Source: Anthoceros angustus
Taxonomy: Eukaryota; Streptophyta; Anthocerotopsida; Anthocerotales; Anthocerotaceae
Length of the DNA: 64,000 bases
NCBI GenBank assembly: GCA_010909165.1
Contig: MU008180.1
Coordinates: forward strand, 61,884-125,883
Direction: 5' to 3'
The position numbers and the translations under genes were made by a program. The notes beneath the pieces were generated by a model that ran no database searches, was not told the origin of the DNA, and saw only the letters and a list, made by a program, of their open reading frames with translations. This document shows, piece by piece, positions 9,656 through 21,100 of the stretch. Positions within the stretch are counted from its first letter, which is position 1. The number at the start of each line of letters is the position of its first letter.

Positions 9656-11533
9656 TATGGGAGAATGTAGACAAGATCTTCTCAAAGTGGAAGTCGGTGA
9701 CCGCCAGAGCGTAAGAGGCACACAAGAAGGCACAAACAAGAAGGGAAAAGGGAAACGAGGGTGCTGAAGAGTCAAGAAAGTGGATGCAACGTATGTAAAG
9801 CCGAAAGACATGTTGGCGAAGCCCTGGAAGTCGTTCCAAGGTATTCCAGCGGGTGATTGTGGGCAGCGGATTCTCATATCCGCGACGGAGAAGGTTTTGG
9901 CCGGCCTTATAGATTTGAAAGGGATGGATGACGAAATTACCTTGCGAAAAAAATTCCACATCATCCAAGTTGCTATGGCCAAACACTTGGGATGCTCATC
10001 GTTCGAGGAAGTCCGGCTAGAATATCCTTATCACTCTACTGACGAAATGCTTGCGCGGTTTCAGACTCAATTCGCAGGAAAGGTACGGTTGTCTCAGTTG
10101 TTCTGTGTTTTTCCCTCTGCTTGGTATGCAATTGTGTGTGGGGAGTGGGAAGGGTAGGCGGGGAGGCGCCGCGCGCCTCCCGCCTACCCTTCCCACTTCC
10201 CACACATGAGTAGGCGGTCACCGCTTCTCAACCCCACTCCCTTGGGGCTGGAGAAGGGTGGCGGCGGCGGCCGGCGCCCGCTGCCAACGTGGGACCTTCG
10301 GTTCTAATGCCTTTTGTGTTCACTGGCAAAGAATCAAGGATGTGGACAACCTCACAAAATTACTGCATTCCAACATTTTATCTTCAAGTGAACAAGCTGG
10401 AAGGGGCTTGAAAATGAGCAAAGAGATTTATGGACAAAGATCCGAAGCCGGGCTTTTCGTATTCAATGTCCCCACATGTATAAATGTGTTCGATCAAGTC
10501 GAGAAACGAATGTCCCGGATATGCGGGGTTATTTGAGAGGACGAAACTATGCCTGTTGATCATGGATGTCCCCGAGGTTTTGATATAGGATCTATGGACA
10601 AAAGGATGGACATCACAAGTATGAGTCTGATGTTCGAGCTTCGGAGAAAACTACATGCGAGGAGTTCGGATTATCGTTATGCATGGTGTGGAGGAAGCAT
10701 ACGGTGAGAGTCTCTAAGGAAGTGGTGCGGAGAGGAGGTATGGTATCATTTGTATGGGACAAGACAAACATGAGCAATGACAAAGGAGGGTTTGAAACCG
10801 TGGAGTACGTGATGAGGGTGGTGTCGAAGGACGGAGTTCCAAGGATAGGGCCACGATGATGCCGAATGCCATGGATGGAATGTTTAACAATGGGAGGACA
10901 GTCATAGCATATGACACTGTGGTGAAAAAGCAGGTTTACCTATCTAACGACAAGCTGGTGGTATGCCCGTACCAAAGGCCGCTGGGCCTTATGATGAAGC
11001 TCATAAAAACATTTTCGAAGGAAGGGGACTGGGTGCTTGATGCATGCTCTGGGAGCGGAACGACCATTTTAGCAGCCTTGCTTTGTGGACGTCACTGTAT
11101 CGCCATAGAGGCGGACTTGAGGTGTGCAGGCTATATTCCGCAACGCATCCATGGGCACGAGGTCCTGCCAGACGCAAAAGAAGAGCTCACTTTCGAGCCT
11201 CATCGGAGAGGCCCCTCCCAGTTTTGGGCGAAGGAAGTATGCATCAGTGAGAAGGATGGTTTAAAGGCTCAGGTGGTTCCCCTCACTGCGAAAAGAATGA
11301 TGAGAACAACTGGAGAGCTCTTAGACGTGGGACAGCAGACTTTGAATGCTGTTTGGGAGCAATCTGCTAGGGGGACGGAGTCGAAGGGTGACGGAGGCGA
11401 AAGGCGAGCCTGGAAGAAAATGACGTTCGGCGAGGAGGAGATGGAACGATTGCGCAATGTTGCGTGGTTATGGATTGATGTCGGCTCAGCGCGGATGAGT
11501 CGCATGAGCCCACCTCATATTCCTCCGATTTAG
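9656..11533 (+). pseudogene. Broken gene with N4/N6 DNA-methyltransferase-like C-terminus
   Basis: A frame from 9780 to 10082 (ending RFQTQFAGK) is followed by a GT splice-like site and an insertion-bearing intron to about 10.3 kb. Coding texture then resumes in several frames and settles into an open frame 10856-11533. That frame contains RPLGLMMKLIKTFSKEGDWV, then the SAM-binding motif I DACSGSGTT (11039-11065) and a GRHCIAIEAD beta-strand. This is the typical C-terminal layout of beta-type N4-cytosine/N6-adenine methyltransferases (PF01555), where the catalytic PP motif precedes motif I. A possible decayed catalytic motif, LLIMDVP, lies near 10555-10575 but in another frame and without the second Pro, so activity is unlikely. 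At least three frameshifts or stops separate the parts. Related N4-cytosine methyltransferases are known in bryophytes. Confidence 0.55.
10135..10206. repeat. Near-perfect foldback (hairpin) element in an intron
   Basis: The arm from 10135 (TGTGTGGGGAGTGGGAAGGG onward) and the arm ending at 10206 are reverse complements over about 34 bases with one mismatch and one indel, separated by about 4 bases. A second small foldback follows (CTTCTC...GAGAAG, 10223-10253). Together they look like a MITE-like insertion in the intron after the FAGK-ending exon. Confidence 0.75.
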
Positions 11534-11818
11534 AGTAGGTAGGTTGAAAGTATAGGTCCTACTTAGGAGGGATCACATTTTTGTTGTATAGTGAGCCGCC
11601 CGGTGGTTCGGGACATTGAAGTCAATGGCTTGGAAGTTGAGATAGGCGTGGCGGGGGCGGCGGCGGCGCCTAATGGAACAATGGGCTGAAACTATGTTGT
11701 ATGCATGTCGCGTCCATATGAACTTGAATTTCCCGCTATTTTCAATATAACGCCGTAAGCTCGAACAGGCTGCATTTGTGCAAGAGGGTCCGACCCCAAT
11801 CGAAGAGGGTTTGTATAT
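11534..11818. other. Spacer
   Basis: Sequence between the methyltransferase-like frame and the copia gag remnant. It contains a GGCGGGGGCGGCGGCGGCGCC run at about 11650 but no supported gene. Confidence 0.4.
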
Positions 11819-13015
11819 TCACCCCCTTGCAAACTGATGTGCTGAGCACATCAGTGAGTAGAAGGGAAGAACCAATTCGAAAGTCACTGAGCCAGTGCCC
11901 GCTATTGAGAGGCCAGAGTCATCGCCAAGGAGAACAAAGCGATGAAGAACATCAGCCGCCGAATATGTCGTAAACATGTGTTTGGGTCGTGACATAGAGC
12001 GTGGCTCGCAGAGTGAGCACCAAGATTTATACTTAGATGCAACCAAACAAACTGTTAAAGCAATGTCGGTCTTGGAATTATGCCTTGCTTTAGTAACAAC
12101 CACTGTGTTAGCGGTTTTGGTGTCCCGCTTGGGCTCACTAGCCTTCTTCTTACGGCATTCCTGCTCCCAGTGTCCTTGGGCTTTGCACCAATTACATGTC
12201 CCCTTACGTCTAGGAGTTGAGGAAGAATTGGATGTAGAAGGCCCAGAGGAGGTGGTACCAGGAGTGGAAGGCCGGCGGTTGGCATTTGGGTTCCTGCACT
12301 TGTTGAATTGTTGTCGACCTTTGGTGACAAACATCACCCTATCACCACCATGTTTCGAGGTGCCAGCATTGAACCTAGAAGCCTCTTCTTGTAAAAGAGC
12401 ACCAGCTATCTCGGAGATAGAAATTGAAGGTGTCTTATTAGCACGACTTGATGAGCTTCACGTACAGTGCCATTCTGTGAAGAAACAAAAGATTGAAAAG
12501 TCGGCCTAGCGGGAGTCGACCGAAGCTTTGAACTCTGTTAATGGAGTCCCCAAAGCAGCAAGTTGAGCACGCAGATACCGAAACTTGCTCACATGAGTAG
12601 CAACACTGTCAGAAGGCTGCATTCTTAAAGAATAAAATTCATTGCGAACCGTGACCAATGTCATAACGTTGGTGGATTGGTAAATATCCGTGATCTGCCT
12701 CCAAGCTTCTGCTGAGGTGAGGGCACCATCGGTGTGATGGAGAGTGACTTCGTCCGGGCGAAATAAGCATGTGCATAGCACTCTCTTGCCTTGTCCATGA
12801 GTCGAGGCGGGTGAAGGTCCGGTGGTTCGGAGAGAGCCATCAACGATGGCAAGAAGATCTCAGTATTTAGAGGCCTTCATCCGCTTAGACCAAACTTCAA
12901 ACTTGGTGCTAAAACGGTCTTTCTCCTTAAAATCCGTACTCACATTCATAACATGAATGATTGGAGCAGGAGGAGAAGGTGCCGTTGTTGGTGGTGTAGG
13001 TGGAGGAGTAGCCAT
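11819..13015 (-). pseudogene. Ty1/copia gag and protease start, truncated
   Basis: Minus-strand reading starts at an ATG at 13015 (a Pro/Thr-rich MATPPPTPP start), passes through a UBN2-type gag segment (12781-12506: SAEAWRQITDIYQS, then VRNEFYSLRMQ), a CCHC zinc knuckle (CNWCKAQGHWEQEC, about 12215-12174) and the beginning of the retropepsin region (DDSGLSIAGTGSV, about 11900). Frame breaks separate the three open pieces. No integrase or RT follows to the left, so the element is truncated after the protease start. Confidence 0.8.
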
Positions 13016-14345
13016 CTTGAAAACTTGTGATTATTATTGAGCGACTTTGTGTTATGACGCAAAACCAAGAATTCGCGTCAATAACCAAGCTTGTGAATGT
13101 AAATAGAGATGTACTGCTCACAATAACTGCACCACACTCACAACACGGGCTCAGAGGGCCCAAAATCAAGTTCGTGTTAATGTGATTCACGAATCAAAAG
13201 TGGATTCGATTCGAACGTTCAGAATGAAACCAAATTGGTGTTGATTTGTGTGATTGAATGCCAGACGACTTGATCTTGTTAGATGCGTTCTTTGTAGCTC
13301 TTGCTTGTGCCTCACCAAGTTTGTACTCCTTGTAGACTGTCTCCGTGGGTTACTTAGTTTTTTTTTTGCAAGCGATCTGTAGACTAGAAGCGGGGGGCGG
13401 GAGCGGGAGGGGGAAGGGGAAGGGAGGGGAGAGGGAGGGTTGGAGAAAGCCGGGTAGTCAGCAATTTAGAATCTCCATAGCTTTCTCATGGCTTCACTGG
13501 AGTCAGAGTTGGGGACGGCAATCACATGATTTTATGTGTCAAGTTTTAGCGTCCGATGTGGAAGCCATGGTCTGCCGCGAAGTGTGAAGCGGAAACGGGG
13601 GTTTGAGTTTGGGGAACGCCTGATGCGGGAATGTTTTGTTCGTCACCGGACAGCCGGTGGCTATGAGCCAACGGTCAAGGTCACATGGCATGGACTGGAG
13701 GGGCGGTTATATGTGAACTACACCATATCGGTTTTCCAATACTTTATTAGTGAGAAATGTATACATCAGCATATACTTTGTACCTTGGGGATGTATATTT
13801 GAATAATATTATTCCATGTTTTTTACATGGATAACCCTAAGGCCAAACAAAATGAGCTTAGTGATGCATTCGTCAATTGTGTAACATGACGGTCTACACT
13901 TTTCCATATGCCGCTAAAGGTAGCTTTGGTCGTAATGTATCCCAAAAGTGACAGTTGAAATAAAGCCTAAATAAATGATCTAGTCCAGATAAATTTATAA
14001 GGATCTCTACTTTTCTCCCGAATGCCTCTTTTGTTTAACCATGAGACATCGAGGTGTGGAAATATTGCCAATAAATTTCAAGTTTTGATGAAGTGGAATG
14101 GGTTTGGGTGTCTGTCGTGGTATTTTTAGCACTAGTTTCCACAAACCCTCAAAATCAACGTTTCAAGTTTACTTAAGCGAAAATTTTGATGACAAATTTG
14201 GCCCGTCTCCTGAAAGTGGAGTGTGTCACTAGCCCTAAGGAGACCTTGTTTTAGGACCTCTTGAATTTTGTCTCAGTGTTCAAATCCTTCAAGAAAGAAA
14301 GGCTAGTACACTAACTCTTCTTCAATCCAAGTATGTACTCCAGAT
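13016..14345. other. Repeat-derived spacer without a supported gene
   Basis: The first about 300 bp may be 5' leader or LTR of the copia remnant on its left; I find no tRNA-iMet primer-binding site. Further right there is a T9 tract (13360) and a purine-rich G/A run (13390-13440). Open frames (13345-13587, 13536-13802) are unrecognised. Confidence 0.35.
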
Positions 14346-14349
14346 CCTA

Positions 14350-15232
14350 GACATGTCTAAGCTATTAGATGCACGTCCTGCACCCACTCCACTCCCAATG
14401 GGAGTTAAGATTACCTCTGAGGACTGTCCCACAACCGAAGTGAAGAAAGAGGATATAGCAAAAGCGCCCTACATAAGTGTAGTTGGCGACTTAGTCTACC
14501 TACATGGCTGGACAAGCTACGACATATTGTATGCTACCTCGAGTGTTGAACAATTCATGGCCAACCCTGGCAGGGCACATTAGATGCGTGTAAAAGGGAT
14601 TTACAGGTACTTAAGGGAACAACCCATCGTGGATTCACCTATAAGAGGTCAAGCAATGAAGTGTCAAGCAATGGAGGTCAAGAAATGGAGTGCTCAAGCA
14701 ATGGAATGCTTAACTTGGAGGGCTGGTCAGATGCCGACTGGGCATCCAACCCTGATGCCCGACGAAGTGTTGCAGCTTATATCTTTACCTTGGGGAGGAT
14801 CAGCCCTATCATTATCAAGCAAGAAGCTTGCTACCATTTCCACATATAGCACCGAGAGTGAATACGGTGACAAACAAGTTGTGCACTGCAAGCAGCTTCT
14901 TGAAGATCTTGACCACTCACAAGTTGACCCTACTGTTGTGCACCGTGACAACACTGCAGCCATTGCTCTGACCAAGCACGCCACTCACAAGCTGACCCTA
15001 CTATTGTGCACCGTGACAACACTGCAGCCATTGCTCTGACCAAGCACAACATATTCCATGTTAGAACAAGGCATAGGTTCCTATCACTTCATTAGGCAGC
15101 TCGCAGCTAGAAGCATCGTTAAGCTCTCGTATGTTCCTACATAGTCTAATCTTGTTGATCTTCTCACGAAGTCATTAGGCCAATTTCATTGCTGGACCGT
15201 CACTAAACAGTTCGACGCTCTAAGTTAACAAG
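14350..15232 (+). pseudogene. Ty1/copia pol 3' end (RT C-terminus and RNase H), decayed
   Basis: The frame at 14353 reads DARPAPTPLP and SVVGDLVYL, then EQFMANPGRAH and a stop at 14581, followed by KGIYRYLRE. RNase H signatures follow: SDADWASNPDARRSVAAYIF, TESEYGDKQ, then HRDNTAAIALTKH (14940-14980). The element ends with the copia tail YHFIRQLAARSIVKLSYVP and a decayed DLLTKSLG. Stops and frameshifts make it non-functional. A 68-bp tandem duplication interrupts the RNase H C-terminus. Confidence 0.85.
14914..15049 (+). repeat. 68-bp tandem duplication in copia RNase H
   Basis: Units 14914-14981 and 14982-15049 begin CACTCACAAG and share CACCGTGACAACACTGCAGC. They differ at two or three positions. 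The unit is not a multiple of three, so it shifts the frame. Confidence 0.9.
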
Positions 15233-15555
15233 CCTCTTGTTCACCGCATCATGAACCGTCACACCTCCCCATTACTGCACCTCCCACAAACAAGACAATC
15301 ACGAACGCTCAAATGCCACAATCAAGACAATCACGAATGCTCAAATGACTGAAATTGTAAGACACGCTTAATGCTACATGCGCCGAACGCACCAACATTT
15401 GTTCCAGTTTTTTTTTTTTAATTTGGTATTTTGAAAATAAATCAAAACAACCCCGGGGGAGAAATCTTCAGCAAGGGTCTGATTCCCCTATGTTACACAT
15501 CGTATCATCCCAACAGGAACAGACTTTACTCTTCCCGAGGTCATCTTTTGTTCCA
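15233..15555. other. Spacer
   Basis: Contains a short imperfect direct repeat (AAGACAATCACGAA at 15290 and 15325), a T10 tract (15410) and no supported gene. Confidence 0.4.
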
Positions 15556-15559
15556 GATG

Positions 15560-17385
15560 TCACGCTTCTCGAACGCCACAGCCGGCCCTCCCTCCTCCTG
15601 GGGTTGGTTGCTCTCCCTCCAGCTGGGGAAACATCTTACCCTCCTTGAACCTCCTGAAGGCTCCTTCCAGTATCTTCTCCACCAGCTCGGGGGGCACATC
15701 CTTGGAGAACTCCGTCTCAACCCCTGTGCTGTACACGGTGGCTTCCACAGGACAGCCCTGCGTGAGCCTGTCTAGCAGAGGCTAAATCAGGGCTTCCGCA
15801 ATCGGAGCTTGCTTCTTAGGGCCAGCCTGGTGGCTGTCCCGTTCCACTTCCAGGCCTTCTCCGGAGTGCCCAGCTGCATCAATTCCGCGCTCTTGCTTCT
15901 TCCCCTCTCCTCAGTCGGAGAAAGGATCCGGACGGGAAGAGCGGCCCGCTTGCCAAGCCCTTCCCTCGAGACCAGAAAGCCCAATTCCAGGGCGGCCGGC
16001 TCTCCTCCATCTGTTTCGACTCGGCAGATCCTCGTCGTGAAGCCGACTCCATGGGTGATCCATTCCCGCCCGAGCCGCGCCTCCGCGGCGATGAAGATAG
16101 CTCCATGGGCGAACCATTCCCGCCTAAGCCGCGCCTTTGCGGCCTGCGGCGAGCTGAGGGCGGCCGGTGGGAGTGCCAGCCACGGGATCTCTTCCGCTCC
16201 ACGGGATCCTTGTCTTTGTGGCGACCTCGGGGGGGAGGCGATAGAATTCGTTCATCAGATTGCCGCGTTGGTTCCTTGCCCTGGTCGGTTTCTGTCTGGC
16301 GGAAGCGCTTTTTGTAGCTGCAGTAGGCGCCCTAGGCCTGTCCCTGTCCCTGTCCCTGGGTGGGGACACTGATCTCTCACGCCACTCTGGATAGCTTGGA
16401 TCTTCCTTTCTCGCCTGTCTGCTTGTGGGTTGCCTTGCAGTCACTGGAGACCCTGATCTGTCACGTCATTCCACGGTTTTCTCTCTAGGAGAAGATTTTT
16501 GTGACACACCGGGAGTGGCAATGGGAGCAGGTGCTTCCTTAGCAGGAGCTGCAGGGGCAGCCTCTAGATCTGCTGCGGGGGCACCTGCTTCCTCGAGACG
16601 ATGATCTCTCGCGGTCCGGAGGACTCCTGTTCCCCTTTCTCGGTGACAAACTGGAGGCTGGTCTAAGCAGCCTGCCAGACGTGTTCTCGTTGCAGACGTC
16701 TCGGCCGACTTTTTGCCTTTCACATTGCTTCTCTCAGGCTTGAGGATGACCTCGCTGGCCATCGATGGATCATCGTAGTACGCAGGTTGATCGGGTGCTT
16801 CTCTCAGGCTTGAGGATGAACTCGCTGGCCATCGATGGATCATCGTAGTACGCAGATTGATCGGGCTGCAAGGCCTGCGCATCCTGCGTCCCACCTGCAG
16901 TGTCTGCTTCCGTTTACGGCGTCACGCTCTTCGTCGTCGTCTTTCGGTCCCGCCCGGGCGGATGGGTTAGCGTTCTTTGATTTGGGAAGCGCTGGTTTTT
17001 CTGCTGTAGTCAGATTTTTGGCGAGCGAAGGCCAGCAGGTGAGAGACATACAGACTACTTGGCAAACTAGATGACAGTAGCAAAGTGGCATCCCATGGTG
17101 TGTTTTACCATGGTACTAAACACTTGTGCGGCTTGCGTCTGATGGAGAAAGAGCCTGGACGTCAGTGTCAAGTGATGAGGGTTGTGATACATACCACTTA
17201 CAGCGGAAGGGCCACCGAATCTTCTGTTTTCGAGAAGGCAGGGTTGGCTCGCTCCAGACATCTTTTCTAGGGGAATGAGCAAAATGACGGCAGGTCCATG
17301 ACTTCCAAGGTCGGATATCCCATCTTCTCCCTGGGGTTTCGACTCCTAACGGTAGCAGCCATCTCACAATGAGAGGCTGGAGCAT
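15560..17385 (-). CDS. Unrecognised minus-strand gene, SR/Pro-rich, exon structure unresolved
   Basis: Several minus-strand segments look coding and are separated by plausible splice sites. From 5' to 3': MAATVRSRNPREKMGYP (17359), a segment ending before a strong GTAAGT donor at about 17205, EKPALPKSKNANPSARAG (about 17020), YYDDPSMASEVILKPERS (about 16770), TSLQFVTEKGEQESSG (about 16665), an SR-type stretch RSVSPPRDRDRDRPR (about 16360), and a terminal piece FSKDVPPELVEKILEGAF ending at 15560. The Arg/Ser/Asp repeats suggest a nuclear RNA-related or scaffold protein, but I recognise no domain. A 70-bp tandem duplication (16733-16872) inside an exon-like segment shifts the frame, so the locus may be damaged or the extra copy may be spliced out. 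Confidence 0.4.
16733..16872 (-). repeat. 70-bp tandem duplication in the SR/Pro-rich gene
   Basis: CTCAGGCTTGAGGATGA starts at 16733 and 16803; the two units differ at only about 4 positions. Both encode YYDDPSMASE followed by ILKPERS, but in different frames because 70 is not divisible by three. Confidence 0.95.
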
Positions 17386-18191
17386 AGCTAAACTTGAATT
17401 TTTTTTTTCAGCACCAGGGATTTAGCGAAATTCGCTAGCTGCTTTTACCCACTGCCAGTTAATCAGGTGCGTTCAGTCAGGCTGCAGCGAAACCTCCGGA
17501 AGGTGAATGCAGTTCAAAAAATGTAGGCATTGACAACCTTATCTCAAGAACCTTGGAGAAATTGTGCTCAAAGTAATGCTAAACAGCAGCAATTCAGTTC
17601 AATTACATTGAGCTGAAAATAGCGGCTGAACATAAGGTCTGAAGCTCCACATTCCGCAATCTCATGGCCTTTCTCCCGAGAGGATACTCCATCTCTTCCT
17701 GTTCAAGCTGTGGCTGAAGCGATCCAACACGGATTGCAATGTGGCCAGAAGCGCAAGCGGCAAATCGGTGGGGACAAGACGGCGGTACCTTGCGAGTCCT
17801 CTCAGAACAATTTCACCTTCTCCATGACATGTATGATCGGATCCAGGATTCCAGGCACGAGGCTGGCCTGGCCCGCCTAAGCGACTGCCGACGGCGGCAA
17901 GGGTTTCACTGCGCGCAGGAGGCGAAGAGATGAGAAACGCCATGAGACGTCTTATAGACCGGTTTGCTTTCCTTTCACGCTCATGTGACAAAGTTTCGCC
18001 GAAACCAACCGTCGGCACGGGCGAAACACTCTTTGTTCGTCTACATGGTGGTCTACATTCAGCATCTCATTTGAGACTCGAGAGCTGTTGCTGTTTAGGG
18101 TCCAAGTTTGGCACGGGAGCGGTTCCTTGCTCTCACCAAGCTCACCAAAATTACCAAAACGCACAGGATTAGTGGGTGGATTATTCCCCGC
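17386..18191. other. Intergenic region between two minus-strand genes
   Basis: It includes the presumed 3' UTR of the coiled-coil gene (right part) and the presumed promoter of the SR/Pro-rich gene (left part). The open frame 17662-18018 on minus has no recognisable content. Confidence 0.45.
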
Positions 18192-21100
18192 TCAGCCCCT
18201 GTTAACCACATTGCAGTGTGGCGTCAAGCATGAGTCCACAAGACACATGCTCTTAGCAGCTTGGAAAGACGGTGAACGTTCAGAGGGAAGATGGGCACCA
18301 AGGCAGCAATAGAGCATGATGGCCTGAGCTAGTGTCAAGGCTCCTACTTTCTTGGCCAGGCCAACAAGAGTGTGATCACGCTGGGACAGGGCCTTCACCT
18401 GGCAGTGCAGGGCAATGCCACATGCAGATTTTGTGATGTTAGATGTTTGCCAGGAGCGGCAGGCTGGAGGCGCTGTGCATGCCCGAGTGGCTCACCTGAT
18501 TTGCAAGAAACTGGAGCCTTGCACCGCCTTCCGCTCGACGCGCCTGCGGCTGGGGCTGGGCTTGCTCGCCGGAACTCTTGCGTGATTCCAGCTGCAGCAG
18601 ATGAGCCCGCATCTGGTGCCACGCTGCTCTGTGCTGGTCCAGCTGTTTCTTGATCTTCTCGCACTGCTGGTCCACCGCCTGCAGGACTGAGGGACGCAGT
18701 TGTTGTTGCGGGTCCCTTGTGTCGGCTGCTTGGTTGGAATTGGCGTTCTCTACCGAATGGATTGCTACGCGCTCAGGCTGGCGGTCATCCTCCGACTCGC
18801 GCATGCGCTGCCTGGCTCGTAATTCTTGTGCTTCCTCTTCTTTGCGGAAGAGTAGAGTCTCCAGCTCCTGCTGCTGCAGCTGCTCGGCTACATGCTGTCT
18901 CATGAGCTTCGCCAGTTCTTGTTCCTTCAGCCCTAGCGCTTCTTGCTGAACCAGCCTCTCGTCCTCTTGCTCCTTCAACCTCTCCTGGAGATCCGAGATC
19001 CTTTGTTGCAGGTCCTGGTACCCCGGCGACTCTAGTGATGGCCTGGGGCTGCGCAGGGCCAGCCTCTCGTCGTCTTGCTCCTTGACCATTGCCTGCAGAT
19101 CAGCGATCCTTTGTTGGAGATCCTGGTAGCTATAGGTCGAGTCTTTCACGCCCTTGGCACCAAGAACTTCGTGCATTTTGAAAATACTTCCTCGCTCGAT
19201 TGCGCCTCCATACAAGTAGATCACCTGTAGAGATCATTGTTTCAAGAGCAGGTGCGGGGATTCGTGAGCATCTCGCTCACGGCCGTGACCTTGGCTCCGG
19301 CCCAGCCAGCAAGTGCTAGTGCAACCGCATTTGCAATTGCTAGCAGCGTAGGATCTGCGATATACCTGTCTGATCAGTAGGTCAAGCTTGGCCTCTGCCA
19401 TTATTCTTCGATCCTCCTCATCCTGGAGTCTCCTCAGCAGAAGCTGCTCAGGGCCTTCCCCTGGGACTTCTACGAAGCCCGCACTCTCTGGTCTCTCCTC
19501 CGCATCATCCTCTGGTTGCTCACGCCAAGAAGACCACTCGTCGATTTCCTTAGCCAGCTGCTCTTCGAGCTGAGCTCGCAGCGCCTCCTGCTGATAAGGG
19601 TCGACTTGCTCAAGCTCCTTGTTACTGCCTCCCACCTCCTCCTGATCCCTTCTCCAGTCGTCCACCTCCGTCAGCAGCTGGTGTTCAAGGGCCTTCCTTA
19701 GTGCCTTCTGTTGCTCCAAATCCTTCTGCAGCAACTCTATTTCCCTATCCTTCTCCATGAGCATCTCCTCACGAGCTAGGGATTCCTGAGCCCGCTCCTC
19801 ATAGTAACCCAGATGCTCCTCCAGTGCTTGTATCTCACCTTCGTACTTGAACACTGTAGCTTTGTACTCTTCCAGCTGTGACTCGTAGGTCTCGATATCC
19901 CTTTGCTGAGTGCTTAGCCTGTCCTCTCCCTCCTCATATATTTTCTTTTGCTCAGCTAACTTCCTTTGGTCCTCCTCATGTTCAATCTTCAATTCTTGCA
20001 CCTTGTCTAACATTTCGTTTTGACCTTTCACCTGTTCTTCCAACCTCCTCCGCTCTAGCCCAAGAATCTCAACTTGCTCCTCTTGCTTTTGCAGTTTTTT
20101 CTCGTGGCAGTCTCGGATGCCTTGGAGCTCTTGCAGTTTGACTTCATCAGCCTGACACAGTGCTTTCAGCTGCTGTACGTAAGTTTCTAGCTCCTTTTGT
20201 TTCGCGGCCACACTGTGCTGGTCTTCAGTGGTCGTTGCTAGCTGGCTCATCAACACCTGTAGCTCTTTCTGTTGCTCTTCAAGCTTCCTTTCATGGGCAT
20301 CACGGATATAACCCAGCTCTTCGAACCGTCTTGCCTCCGCCGCGCTCCTTTCTTTCAAGGCGCTGAGCTCCTCCGAAAGTGATTCCGCGACTTTCTGCTG
20401 CACTGCCAAGGAATATCTGCTTTTCTCGTCTGCGGCTACCAAGGCGGCCGTCATTGACTCAAGCTGTTTCTCCTGCTCTTGCAGCTTCGCTTCATCTGCA
20501 TCAAGCAAGCCTTTGAGGTCCTCCATCTTCCTTTTGTCTTCCTCTTGGGTGGTCTTCAGTTCCTCGTGTGCTGCTTGTTGCAGTTGAAGCCTTCTCTCGC
20601 TTGCGTCACGTTCGCTCTTCAAATCTTCCAGCTTTCTTTCGTTCTCAGCAAGTTTATGCTTCAGCTGTTCTGCGTAATTCTCGGCAGCTTGTTGTTGGGC
20701 TGCAAGACTCTCTCTCCCCTGTGCTTCTGCAGCAGCTAGCTCCTCGGTCAAGGAGTCCAGCGCTTGTTGCTGCTTCAAAATCCGCTGTGCACTTTCATCA
20801 GCTAATGTCTTCAATTCTAACATTTTCCGACGATCTTCATCGTGCAAACTAGTCAGCTGTTGGTACAGAGAAGTTTGCTCTTCCATTTCCCTTTGGTTGG
20901 CATCAAGTTCACGTCTGAACTCATCGGTTCTTCTCTCTTCAGCTTCACGTGCCCTCCGCAGCTCATCCTGGTACGCCGCAATAGCCTGCTGGTCCTCTTC
21001 AAGCCTCCTGGCACTGTCCTCCTCAGCACTTTGTATTTTCATTTTGAAGAAGTCAATCTCGTGCTCTTGAGTTCTCATCTTCCTCTCATTTGTCTCACAC

